Made by a program: the position numbers and the translations under genes. A stretch of DNA of 64,000 nucleotides. Source: Fasciola hepatica. Taxonomy: Eukaryota; Platyhelminthes; Trematoda; Plagiorchiida; Fasciolidae. Shown piece after piece: positions 22,230 to 31,600 of this stretch (position 1 is its first letter; every line of letters begins with the position of its first letter). A model generated the notes under the pieces. That model was not told the DNA's origin. It made no database searches and saw nothing but the letters and a program-made list of their open reading frames with translations. The stretch lies in contig CANUEZ040000156.1 of the NCBI GenBank assembly GCA_948099385.1, forward strand, positions 3,038,001 to 3,102,000, given 5' to 3'.

Positions 22230-25157
22230 CTACAGGGTCGGTGGGCGGAAGAAGCACAACGGATAATCCGAAGCGACAGAGAAGCCAACTTCGAGGACCT
22301 GACCGAATACTTCGACAGGCAAACGAAGATAGCTGACAGCAGATTCGGCCGACTCATCCGGGACAGCAACCGGGCAAACAAGCCCAGTACTAGCCAAGCT
22401 CAAACCCCTGCACGGGAACATCCAAAATACCAACCTTGGACCAATACACATGTCATTTCACGAGATGCTACGGCGCAACCCAATTGCAGATCCTGTGGTA
22501 CTAGTCATGGCCTACCAGAATGCCCCAAGTTCGGCAACGCCACAATAGACGAACGGTGGGGAATGACGAGGATGGCAGGAGCATGTTTTATCTGTCTCAA
22601 CACCACGCACCGGGCGGAAGCCTGTAGGACAAGGAACCTATGTGGTTACGAGGGCTGCACGGGCAGACACTATCGGCTGCTGCATCAGGCGAGAGTAACC
22701 TTACCCGAGACGAGTACCAAACCCAGCGTTATTTGTTCAACGTCACGATCTGCCAGTAAACCGGTATGTTTAGGCGTAGTGGCCGTGGGAGTGGTGACTC
22801 CGACTGGGGTGGTCAAAGCTTTGGCTTTCGTCGATAGTGGATCCGACACTACTCTAGTGAAAGAGCGGTTTGCCGACAAACACCAACTCGCTAAAAGTGC
22901 GACGTCGTTGGCAGTGAGCACGGTGAGCGGAACACAGATAATGACCGCCGGTAGACTGAGCCTGCAAATCATCCCTCTAGACACTAACGAGGAAATTGAA
23001 TCAACGGAGGCATTCACGTTAGCGGATCTCCCCATACGAGCACCAAGGTTGGTCAACGCAATCTTGACTCGGTGGCCCCACCTGCAGGATGTAACCGTTG
23101 TAGACTGGGAAGATGATGAAGTGGATCTCCTCATCGGTTGCGACGTACCAGAAGCGCATTGGGTGCTTGACCAGAGAGTGGGCGACCACCAGGCACCATA
23201 TGCCGTACGCACGGCTCAGGGATCGATGTTATACGGTCCAGTAGGAGTACGCGGTTCCGTGAATTACTTATCCGCCGAAACGGACCGCATAGAGTATCAT
23301 CTGCGGTGGCCGTATGAAAAGGAGTTTCATGATATTGGAGACAAAAGACCAACGTTGTCTCAAGAGGATCGCTCCGCTCTACAAACGGTACGGCAAGGCA
23401 CTAGGGGCCTCAAAAAACAGTTCGAGGTTCCCCTCCCATGGCGCACATCGGTCGACCCGTGGACTGATAACAGAAATTATGTTCCCCAACGATTACTACG
23501 ACTAAAAGAATGCTTCATTCGAGACCAGAATCTGTGGGAACGATACGCGGATTTGATGAAGCGAAACGAAGCACTCGGTTACGTTGAAAAGGTGCCTGCC
23601 GACACCGACGGCAAAAGGGGTATCCGGTATCCGCCTCACCACCCGGTTATCAACCCCAAGAAACCCAAAAAACTGCGCCTGGTTTTCGACTGTGCGGCCA
23701 AGTTCCAGGGCAAGTCGTTAAACGGTCGCTTACTACAAGGGCCTGATTGGACCACACCACTGATCGACGTTTTGTGCCGTTTCAGAGTGGGTAAAGTGGC
23801 TTTGTCTGCCGACATTAGGGAAATGTTCCATCAGGTGAAGATTTCGGTAGAAAAACGAAATGCGTTGCATTTCCTGTGGTGGGAAGGGAACGACCGGGAC
23901 AACGCAGTGGTGAATTATAGGATGACCGTCCACCCCTTCGGAGCCATATCATCACCATTTTGTGCAAACTACGCCCTCCGAGAATCAGCGAACAAACATG
24001 GCGATCTAGTACATCGGACGGTGGTAGAAAGCGTCAGCAGGAACTTCTACGTCGACGACTACCTTGGGTCATTCGATGATGTGGAATCAGCTCTAGAGCA
24101 GTTCAGGGGTCTGACGAGATTGCTGGAAGAGGGCGGCTTCCATCTAACTAAATGGATGTCGAACGCTTCAGAAGTGCTGAAGGTCATCCCGTATCACAAA
24201 AAGGCCGAAAGGGTAAGAGATTTGGACGGCTCTCCACTTCCTGTCGAGCGCACCTTAGGAATACAATGGGACGCGGAAACGGACGATGTTGTTTTCGAGC
24301 TAAACGTTCCCGAGCTGCCAATAATCCGTCGTGGCATACTATCTGCCGTCTCAAGTTTGTACGACCCGCTCGGTTTCGTCTCACCATGGCTGTCACCCGG
24401 AAAGATCTTGCTGCAGCGGCTGTGCCGTAAGAAAGTTGATTGGGACCGAGGGGACCGGTTGGACTGGGAAGAATTTCTGAACACCTTGAAGAAATTAGGG
24501 GACATAAGAATCCCACGATGTTTGACTCCTGGCCATACGACACGGACTGGAGAACTACATGCCTTTTCCGACGCATCCGAAGTCGGTTATGGAGCTGTGG
24601 TGTACGAACGATGGTGCGCAGGAGATGGACAATATACCACTAGGATCTTGTTCGCCGAAGCCCGCGTTGCTCCACTGAAGTCGATCTCAATCCTACGCCT
24701 TGAACTCAGCGCAGCCGTGTTGGCAGTCAGAGCGGTTCAAACGGTTAAGAGAGGTTTTGACTTCTACATTTGGTCGGTTAGCTTCTGGACGGATTCAACG
24801 ATAGTACTTTACTACATTTACAAAGTCCGGAGCCGGTCTAGTACTTTCGTTGCTAACCGGCTCACGATTATCCACGATGAATCAGCCACGAATCAGTGGA
24901 ATCATGTCAGGTCTGACGATAACCCAGCCGATCTGTGCTCCCGAGGTGCGAACAACTTCAGGCAACTGGACACGTGGACGAAAGGGCCAAACTTCCTGCA
25001 CTTGCCCAAACAGGACTGGCCCGTGTTCGAAGTAAAACCCCCTACGGAATTGGAACGGGTGATCAAAGGCGTAGTGATAGCGGCCAACGTCGTCGAAGCG
25101 ACATCCGTTCTATCACGACTGGTCAGGTTTTCTTCCTGGATGAAGACGCTTCGTTAG
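22230..25157 (+). CDS. BEL/Pao pol part 1: zinc knuckle, protease, RT, RNase H
   Basis: In frame with gag after the stop. Zinc-binding motifs come first (CRSCGTSHGLPEC near 22485, CFICLNTTHRAEAC near 22585). Counting from Met at 22563, the aspartic protease DSGSD begins at residue 91. RT follows with RLVFDCAAKFQGKSLNGR, LSADIREMFHQVKI (motif A), HPFGAISSPFCANYAL and YVDD at residues 496-499. RNase H has FSDAS with Asp 670, WTDSTIVLYYI and NPADLCSRGA. Protease cuts the polyprotein; RT and RNase H copy the RNA. The frame ends at 25157 because of a frameshift near 25140: LVRFSSWMKTLR here, while the integrase frame picks up directly afterwards. Confidence 0.95.
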   Translation, partial: LQGRWAEEAQRIIRSDREANFEDLTEYFDRQTKIADSRFGRLIRDSNRANKPSTSQAQTPAREHPKYQPWTNTHVISRDATAQPNCRSCGTSHGLPECPKFGNATIDERWGMTRMAGACFICLNTTHRAEACRTRNLCGYEGCTGRHYRLLHQARVTLPETSTKPSVICSTSRSASKPVCLGVVAVGVVTPTGVVKALAFVDSGSDTTLVKERFADKHQLAKSATSLAVSTVSGTQIMTAGRLSLQIIPLDTNEEIESTEAFTLADLPIRAPRLVNAILTRWPHLQDVTVVDWEDDEVDLLIGCDVPEAHWVLDQRVGDHQAPYAVRTAQGSMLYGPVGVRGSVNYLSAETDRIEYHLRWPYEKEFHDIGDKRPTLSQEDRSALQTVRQGTRGLKKQFEVPLPWRTSVDPWTDNRNYVPQRLLRLKECFIRDQNLWERYADLMKRNEALGYVEKVPADTDGKRGIRYPPHHPVINPKKPKKLRLVFDCAAKFQGKSLNGRLLQGPDWTTPLIDVLCRFRVGKVALSADIREMFHQVKISVEKRNALHFLWWEGNDRDNAVVNYRMTVHPFGAISSPFCANYALRESANKHGDLVHRTVVESVSRNFYVDDYLGSFDDVESALEQFRGLTRLLEEGGFHLTKWMSNASEVLKVIPYHKKAERVRDLDGSPLPVERTLGIQWDAETDDVVFELNVPELPIIRRGILSAVSSLYDPLGFVSPWLSPGKILLQRLCRKKVDWDRGDRLDWEEFLNTLKKLGDIRIPRCLTPGHTTRTGELHAFSDASEVGYGAVVYERWCAGDGQYTTRILFAEARVAPLKSISILRLELSAAVLAVRAVQTVKRGFDFYIWSVSFWTDSTIVLYYIYKVRSRSSTFVANRLTIIHDESATNQWNHVRSDDNPADLCSRGANNFRQLDTWTKGPNFLHLPKQDWPVFEVKPPTELERVIKGVVIAANVVEATSVLSRLVRFSSWMKTLR

Positions 25158-26623
25158 CTAGTTTGATTAACCAGGTTCAAAAGAAATTTACTAGTCATGA
25201 ACGGGCTACGGTCCTCAGGCCGGATACGGGTAGCCCGATAAGTCCCGATGAGCTACAAGTGGCAGAGTACGATATTTTCAGAATGATACAGCTCGAGGCT
25301 TTCGCCCGAGAACTCAAGAGGGCGGAAGAAGTGGGGCCGACCAATAAAGACACACCATCTCCAAGAGGCGAGCTGAAGCGTTTAAACCCCAAACTCATCG
25401 ACGGACTGCTGCGGGTGGACGGTAGGCTGACCAACGCCCACCTGAGCTTCGACACAAAGTATCCTATACTGCTGCCTGCGAGACAACCTGTAGTAGAGCT
25501 AATGATTCAACACGTCCACGCCATGGAGGGACACGCCGGGGAAATTCACGTGACGAGCGTCATCCGAAAGCGTCTTTGGTTGTTGAGAGGACGAGAGACT
25601 GTAAAACGCGTAATCCGACGGTGTGTGCAATGCAGGAGACGCAATGCCACAGCGGGCAAACAACTCATGGCCCCACTACTAGAATGCAGGGTGACTACGG
25701 GCTGGTGGCCGCTCAGCGACACCGGGTTGGACTATTTCGGGCCCTTGTGGACCAAGTGTAAGAAGAGACTGAAAAAACGATATGGGTGTATCATGACATG
25801 CATGAAGTCACGTGCGGTGCACTTAGAAGTCGCACATTCGATGAAGACCAATTCGTTTCTACGGGCCTTGCAAAGATTTATCGACCGAAGAGGCGTACCG
25901 GCCGATAAATACTCAGATAATGGATCGAACTTTGTGGGCGCTCACCGGGACTTGCAGCCTTGGCACAAGAACATAAACAGGGACGAATTGCAGGATCGAA
26001 CCGTGGCCCACCGCATACGATGGCATTTCAACCTCCCACAGGCCGGCCACCGCGGTGGCGTATGGGAACGCCTGATCCGATCCGCCGGACGGATATTGCT
26101 GCCGATCATGGAGCAACAGCCGCCCGACGACGGAACGTTGAACACCGTCATGACTGAGGTGGAGGGAATTCTGTACAACCGCCCGCTGGTTCCAGTAATG
26201 AACGGCGACCCCACCCACCTGGCGCTCACCGCGAACGACTTATTGACGTTAAGGTCGAACGAGGGTTTCAAAGGGCCGGTAAACCTTCGTGGGAACTACC
26301 TCCACGGATGGAAGCAGGCGAATTATCTTTCCAGGGTTTTCTGGAGGCGCTGGCTGCGGGAGCACCTACCGGCTCTGCAGACTCGACAAAAGTGGCTGGT
26401 GAAAGCAAGACCATTCAAGGTTGGGGATTTGGTGATGATCGCAGACGAACGCGCACATTTCAGCACTTGGTCTTTGGGAGTAGTTGCGGAAAACATCGAA
26501 AGAACTGACGGAATGATAAGAACGGTGAAGGTGAAGACAGCTAACGAAGTGCTCATTCGCGACATACGCAGTATTAACCTACTTGAGAGCGAAGGCGGAG
26601 GAGCTGATAACCCCGAGGCCTAG
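25140..26623 (+). CDS. BEL/Pao pol part 2: integrase and C-terminal domain
   Basis: This frame is open from 24935, but true coding starts near 25140 where similarity changes frame. An HHCC zinc domain (HVHAMEGHAGEIHV, then CVQCRRR) precedes the integrase core. Numbered from the open frame start, likely catalytic residues are Asp 266 (DTGLDYFGPL), Asp 328 (YSDNGSNF) and Glu 378 (GGVWERL). The C-terminal part with GWKQANYLSRVFWRRW is the conserved tail found after BEL/Pao integrases. It ends at a TAG at 26621-26623. It inserts the cDNA with 5 bp duplications, as seen at its own flanks. Confidence 0.94.
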
Positions 26624-27319
26624 TAGACCTTTTCACACCAGTCATCGAGGTGGATAAAGAAACACCATATATACCACACGGCCTCCGTCAAACACGTTAC
26701 AGTGCTCGCGGTCTTTGGATTACATTACAGAAGGTTCCTCCCGATATGTGGTGATGAACGCGATCCCATTGTACATCCCGACACATACACACATGCACGA
26801 CGCACTCTACATCCCGTAACCCCATCAAACATGTGGCAGTGTTCGTTGTTTGCTTTTTGTTGACGTTACCGAATGCCCCTTGCATATGTGGAAGCAGTAG
26901 AGCTTAGGTCACACACACATGCTACATTTTACTTGTTTTCTTGCCACACGGTCGTTTGATGACATTTCAGAAAGTCCTCCTTTGATGTGTAGTCATACCT
27001 GTGATTCCATTGTACACTCCGGCACGTACGCACTCTCACACACACTCACTCAAGCACATACGTCCATGACAGGACGGCCCTTTACAAGGACAGCATCTAT
27101 GTGACCCTTCAGCCCGCCATCGGTCATTTGGTCTTGTGGAAGATGTAGAATAGCCTCACGCCTGTGTGGCCAATGGATTAGGTGCGACCAGTGGTAGAAC
27201 GTTGACGACGAGCATTAAACGCGCGCACTGACAGCAGGGCCTGGGTAGGTAGAAATAATCAGTATCTTTATACCGAACCTTTGACTCTGCTAAGGATCCA
27301 GGAGGATTTTGGTCGGCGG
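26624..27319 (+). other. 3' untranslated region and polypurine tract of the BEL element
   Basis: No protein was recognised. Near the end it has the GCACTGACAGCAGGGCCTGG motif shared with the other BEL copies, then a purine-rich run (AGGAGGATTTTGG) just before the LTR. Confidence 0.75.
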
Positions 27320-27696
27320 TGTAACAGCCGGTCGTGGAAAATCCCCCTTTAACCCTCGCGATTCAATGTTTTTCCTAATATCACTCATTTGCCTACACTA
27401 TTGACTTGTCTTTACAAACTGGTTGTTTTTCTGGACCAATTGTTGTTTGTTCGCGCACAGAGCGCTACTTTGGCACATCCTTGTTCAGGACCTGCGTGAC
27501 GCATGTGCTGTTTGCTCACACGCTGCTATTCGGTTTCTCGTTGTTGAGTCCTTGTGATCGTATTATTGAGGTTTGTATTCTTTCTGATATCATTGTTCAT
27601 GTAATAATCTAGTATCGTAGAATATCGCGGATAATCGCCTTTTGATTTCGGGATCCGTTGCGAATTTTGCTACGCATTGCTCAAACGTTCGTAACA
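27320..27696 (+). repeat. 3' LTR of the BEL/Pao element
   Basis: Identical to 21021-21396 except one T insertion, a C/T, an adjacent CG/TA change and a T/A in the last six bases (GTAACA instead of GTTACA). Confidence 0.95.
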
Positions 27697-28060
27697 GGAG
27701 TCACCTGGTTGTCGGAAGCAGACAGGCCATTATTAGTTCGAATCAATAACCCGAAGCGGGGAAGCGAACAGAAACCGACGAAACTCAGGGCCATCAGAAG
27801 CTTGCCTGCACAACTCTTCTCTCAACGCATAATGAACCCTTGGAACAGACTACCACCCCATGTGGTAGTGGGCAGTAGCGTCTTCTTGATCAGGTGACCG
27901 TTGGGTGGCCGCTGGAAAGCTTTACCGGACTATGATTAGCCAAGTGTACCTTCCTGGAGTAGTCACCTCTCCTTTCTATTCCGTCCTCCCTTTCTGTTGT
28001 TCTACGTACCTGTCTTCTCGTCACATGATAAAACGCAGTATACCATTTCATTTTTGTTTA
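27697..28060 (+). pseudogene. CR1-like C-terminus and 3' end (part 3)
   Basis: Picks up where 21020 stopped: WLSEADRPLLVRINNP, KLRAIRSLPAQLFSQRIMNP, WNRLPPHVV then a stop near 27895. The WNRLPPHVV box is the standard CR1-type RT C-terminus. The rest to about 28060 is probably 3' untranslated sequence. Confidence 0.78.
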
Positions 28061-28206
28061 TTCAGTCTTGACTACGGGGGATTCCCTTAGTCAAACTTGG
28101 CAGCTATTTGAGGCAAGGAAGCTGTCTGCCCAGAGCGACCGCCAGTCCTTCGGGAACGAACCGGCTTTTCCTTTTCTTTATTGTAGTCCTCTGCTGAACA
28201 ACCACT

Positions 28207-28710
28207 TCATTTGGACCATCTTTCTGCTGTCGCCATCAGGTCACGCTCGATGCGGCGCACCTTGTCAGCTAGATATTTGGCCTGCTTCTTAAGGTATTCC
28301 ACTTCCTTCGGGGGGCTCTTCCACACTGTTGGGAAAGACTCTCTTGTTTTCTTCACCCTTGGCCATGAGGTGTCTTATTCAGTAGATTTCTGTTTTGCCA
28401 AGCAGGTTTCATATTCCACCAAGATAGTGACCAATTTCGCTCTCTCTGGTTCTTGTTCCCGTCTACAGCCTTGTCCTCTTTTCCTGGTGTCCTCCGAAGA
28501 ATGCGTAAGCACTCTTTTGCAAATGAAAAACAGTGGGTGCATATCCACTCCGGGGTTGTGTGCACGACAGGCAGGTCGGAATCATTCTCTACCAGCTTGG
28601 AAAACCCTCACGGCATCAATGGAAGCACCAGCAGTACTTGAATCCCTCATCCTCCATCAGACCAGGGCATTCCTTCGTGCCACAGTTCACTGCTTGTTTG
28701 GTGGAAACAG
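28207..28710 (-). pseudogene. PHD-finger and coiled-coil remnant, possibly CR1-type ORF1
   Basis: On the minus strand, a cysteine/histidine-rich piece (CGTKECPG, YCWCFH near 28640, then in another frame PEWICTHC near 28555) has the look of a PHD finger ending in W-x-C-x2-C. It is followed by a charged helical tail, REQEPERAKLVTILVEYETC then KEVEYLKKQAKYLADKVRRI, that ends at a TGA at 28207-28209. An in-frame TAA (28375-28377) and at least one frameshift break it. ORF1 proteins of CR1-group retrotransposons often pair a PHD finger with a coiled coil, so that is my best guess. A decayed host gene is the alternative. Confidence 0.45.
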
Positions 28711-28859
28711 CTTTCTTTTAATTCAATTAGACAGCGACAATCGAGTTGATGTAAAAGCAAGCCTATCAAAAACAAGTGGAACGTCAACATCGAGCGTGAA
28801 TTCGGTGAACCAAAAAAGTGCCACAAGATAAGCTGTCTGATATCAGCTTTCATTGGCAT

Positions 28860-29300
28860 CTACAAAAACTCCGAGAATCGGCGCTCAAAAGTACAACAGG
28901 CTCTTAAACAAAAATGAATGTTCAAAAATTTACGCATAGTATGAATAATTACGATACTTTAGTTTGCGAGTAAACATTTTTTTATTTTAATAAACAATGC
29001 AAGAAGCCCCACCAATGAGAGCAGTTCGGAGATTCAAAAAGGCGGTAACTCATGTTCGGTTCAGGTCAAGTCAGATAACTTGCCTTGTTGAACAGTCAAA
29101 ACGCCTAGCCTCTAGCGATACGAGCCTAAGTAGTTCCGTTCTTCTGGGGTCTACTGTATCCAACATAATTCAGTATACTTAGTGGCTAAGGGGAGGGAAA
29201 GGAAGTATGTTCGCCCTCGGCGACTACGACCCCACAGCAATTGATCCAGTACCAAAACTCACAGCTGTCTCCATGCGAGACCTCCCCGAGTTATCGAACT
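28860..29300. other. No recognised feature
   Basis: Only short frames. The stretch 28870-29000 is AT-rich. Confidence 0.4.
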
Positions 29301-29309
29301 ATGTAAAAA

Positions 29310-29960
29310 TTTAGGCATGAATGATGATGTGCATGATGATTAGATGGCACTGATGAAGAACCGTATGGTAAGGAAACAATAGAGTAAAAAAATGCAGTGT
29401 GGAGCAGAGAGCCAAGAGGGGAAAGATAATCAAAAAGAAAAAATATCTATTACGGCGGTTGGTCATATTTTGGGGACACCCCAGACAGGCCTGCATCCAG
29501 TTTGTGATCGATAGCAACTACCGAGGTTTCTGTCTGCACTTGCCGAGGTAACTTGTTCGCCATGCTTGTGACAAAGCGAGAAAAGAAAAATGGCCCTGTT
29601 CTCTTTTCCTCTTGGTTTGTTCAATTTACGCTGTTCCCCTATGAATGCCAGGTTGTGATAGCGAGTTAGTAATGGCCTGTAGATTGTAGTGACTCCTCCA
29701 TATAACTCGGAGTTCTCTATCAGGCCCTTCTTTAGCCTGCGGCGGTCGAATGGGACCAGACTCAGGGCCTATATCCTTTCTGAGTACGACCTCACATGCA
29801 CTCCTTTTGCCATTTTGGTGAACCCAGTTTGAAAGTCTTCCAAAACCCTACTATAATTCACGAAGCCAGGTCCCCATGGTTGTACTGAAGTCCCCAGGTG
29901 GTGGCCCACAGCCGCTTTATATGCAAGCGAAATCGATCCCGCCGCCCCAGACGTCATCAT
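29310..29960 (-). pseudogene. CR1-like RT C-terminal remnant
   Basis: Across frames the minus strand reads YSRVLEDFQTGFTKMAKG, VPFDRRRLKKGLIENSELYG, then LNKPRGKENRAIFLFSL and NLGSYRSQTGC near 29500. This order (a thumb-like region, an RRxxxGLI box, then the C-terminal tail) fits the end of a CR1-type RT. Stops and frameshifts separate the pieces. Confidence 0.65.
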
Positions 29961-30162
29961 TTTTTTATGTCGGGAAGCCCCCTGTCTGCCTTTGCCGGGG
30001 CTGACGTACTCTGCTCAGAGGATTTGAAGCTGTCGTTCGCAAACACACATAAGTCCATTACGACAGAAGCTGGAGCGATCCTCGCGAGGGCAGACAGCCC
30101 ACGCACCTGTCTTCATATTTTACCCTGCCCGTCAGCAAATGCTTGCACTGGCTACCCTGGTG

Positions 30163-30594
30163 CTAACCCCCACCTTTTACCAATGCGCTAATGCTGTCTA
30201 AGTAGGCCTCCAGTTGAAAGGATACCGGATCCACTACTTGTCTTTCAGCTGCAAATGGAAAGTCCGGTGAGTCCACTGTGGTTGCCAGACCATACACAAA
30301 CGCAAAGGATAAAGGTGGACCCATCGGGGAGCCCTGCGACACAAAACGGCATGCCTGAACCACTGTGGACCTCGGGTCATAGATCTGTAAGGAAAAGCTC
30401 TGATCCGTATGAAAATATCGATTCATCTTAATCAGTGCAGCTTCACAAACAGCACCCACGTTGCCCCGCAAGAAACGGCGGTTTGCTATGTCAGATGCTC
30501 TGCACATCGCAGCGCGTGATGAATTGCGAGGTACGCCGGACTTGACGAGAGAACACATCAAGCGATACGTTGCAAAGGGTCGCGCAGAGGTCAC
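30163..30594 (-). pseudogene. Weak reverse-transcriptase-like frame
   Basis: A 143-residue frame with VSQGSPMGPPLSFAFVYGLA, which resembles the RT motif B region of Penelope-like elements (x-G-x-x-M-G-S-P-L-S). Upstream residues FLRGNVGAVCEAALIKMNRY FH could be the preceding helix. No catalytic Asp pair can be seen afterwards. The identification rests on one motif. Confidence 0.3.
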
Positions 30595-30718
30595 TGGGGT
30601 GGAAGTACATTATTTTTATGTCATCGGCGATGATGAATGGGGCACCATAGCAAATAGATATAAACGAGGAATAGTAATAGGCCTAAGACACTGCCTTCAA
30701 CGACCGCCGAGTAGGGAC

Positions 30719-31012
30719 ATGTCTTAAAGGCGAGTTTTTCACAGAATACTTTTGAAGTCCTCATTGGTGGCTAATGTATCTGGAGTGCTCACTAATAATT
30801 TGTCCTTCCTTCCTCTGATTGGTGCAAAGTCGATTCTTCACGCCTGAATGATAATCAGCTAGCAGTTCACTTTTCGAACTAGCTGAAGCATATAAACCCG
30901 TACCCGTGTTTAGACTTATCCACAGCGAATTCCTTTTTCCTTCGGCTGCTAATTTTGTGCCATAGTGCTTGATTTCGATTTTTCATTAAACATTTGTGCA
31001 TATGGCATAAAA
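30719..31012 (+). repeat. Dispersed repeat, copy 1 of a 290 bp family
   Basis: Matches 43742-44028 for about 290 bp with many shared runs (AATGATAATCAGCTAG, CTCATTGGTGG, ATGTATCTGGAGTGCTCACT). Both copies begin at the same ATGTCTYAAAGGCGAG and diverge outside. It may be the end of the element that carries the RT-like frame at 30163-30594. Confidence 0.85.
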
Positions 31013-31149
31013 ATATTGTATGCCTTCCATCCCTGTGACCTCTGCACGAAACTATGCAAAGTATCGCGTGACTTATCCTCTCGCCAAGTCTGATGTACCT
31101 CGTGATTCATAAAATTTGCTCTACCGAAAAGCTCACTTTTTCCTTATTA

Positions 31150-31600
31150 ATGCATTGTGCCCCACAGAAAAATTAATCTGAAAAGCCTACCCATCCCCAT
31201 AAGCCCCACGGTTACTGGTTCTGGCGTACGTTACTCTTGGTCCTTTAACCTCTTGAAACAAGCATCGTTCCAAGTACCCATTGTTAGATGAATCCTAGGC
31301 CTGATACATCGATTCGTCTTGCTGTCCGCCAGTCTCCTCTCCATGCTGCTGTCACGTGTAAGACCACTTCTTGTATACTGCCAGATTATCTCCGGCCTGT
31401 GACCACGTTCCTGTATTATATCTCTTGAAAAATTTCACCCTGCCTTCGCCAAAAGTCTCCTGGGCGTATCACTAGCCCTAACATAGCTTCAATGCCATAA
31501 GCCTTCGCACGTTGAGCCTCTGTGGATTCGTCGCATGAAGCCTGACCTGCTCCTCCTCTTCAAGTCAACCCATAGCCAAGTCTACAATTCTTATCCTATC
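31150..31600 (+). pseudogene. CR1-like C-terminal remnant
   Basis: Translation in pieces gives LEKFHPAFAKSLLGVSLAL and IRRMKPDLLLLFKSTHSQV, the order seen near the end of non-LTR RTs (RRxxxDLxxxYK-type box). Bases 31484-31590 recur inverted at 38964-39066. Confidence 0.5.

Larger units (their letters stand above)
21021..27696 (+). mobile_element. Near-complete BEL/Pao LTR retrotransposon
   Basis: A 6.68 kb element with two LTRs (376 and 377 bp), gag, protease, RT, RNase H, integrase and the C-terminal domain in normal BEL/Pao order (integrase last). The bases flanking it are GGGGT (21016-21020) and GGAGT (27697-27701), a 5 bp target duplication with one mismatch. It splits a CR1-like element. 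Only one in-frame stop and one frameshift are visible in the internal region, so it is by far the best-preserved element here. Confidence 0.95.
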
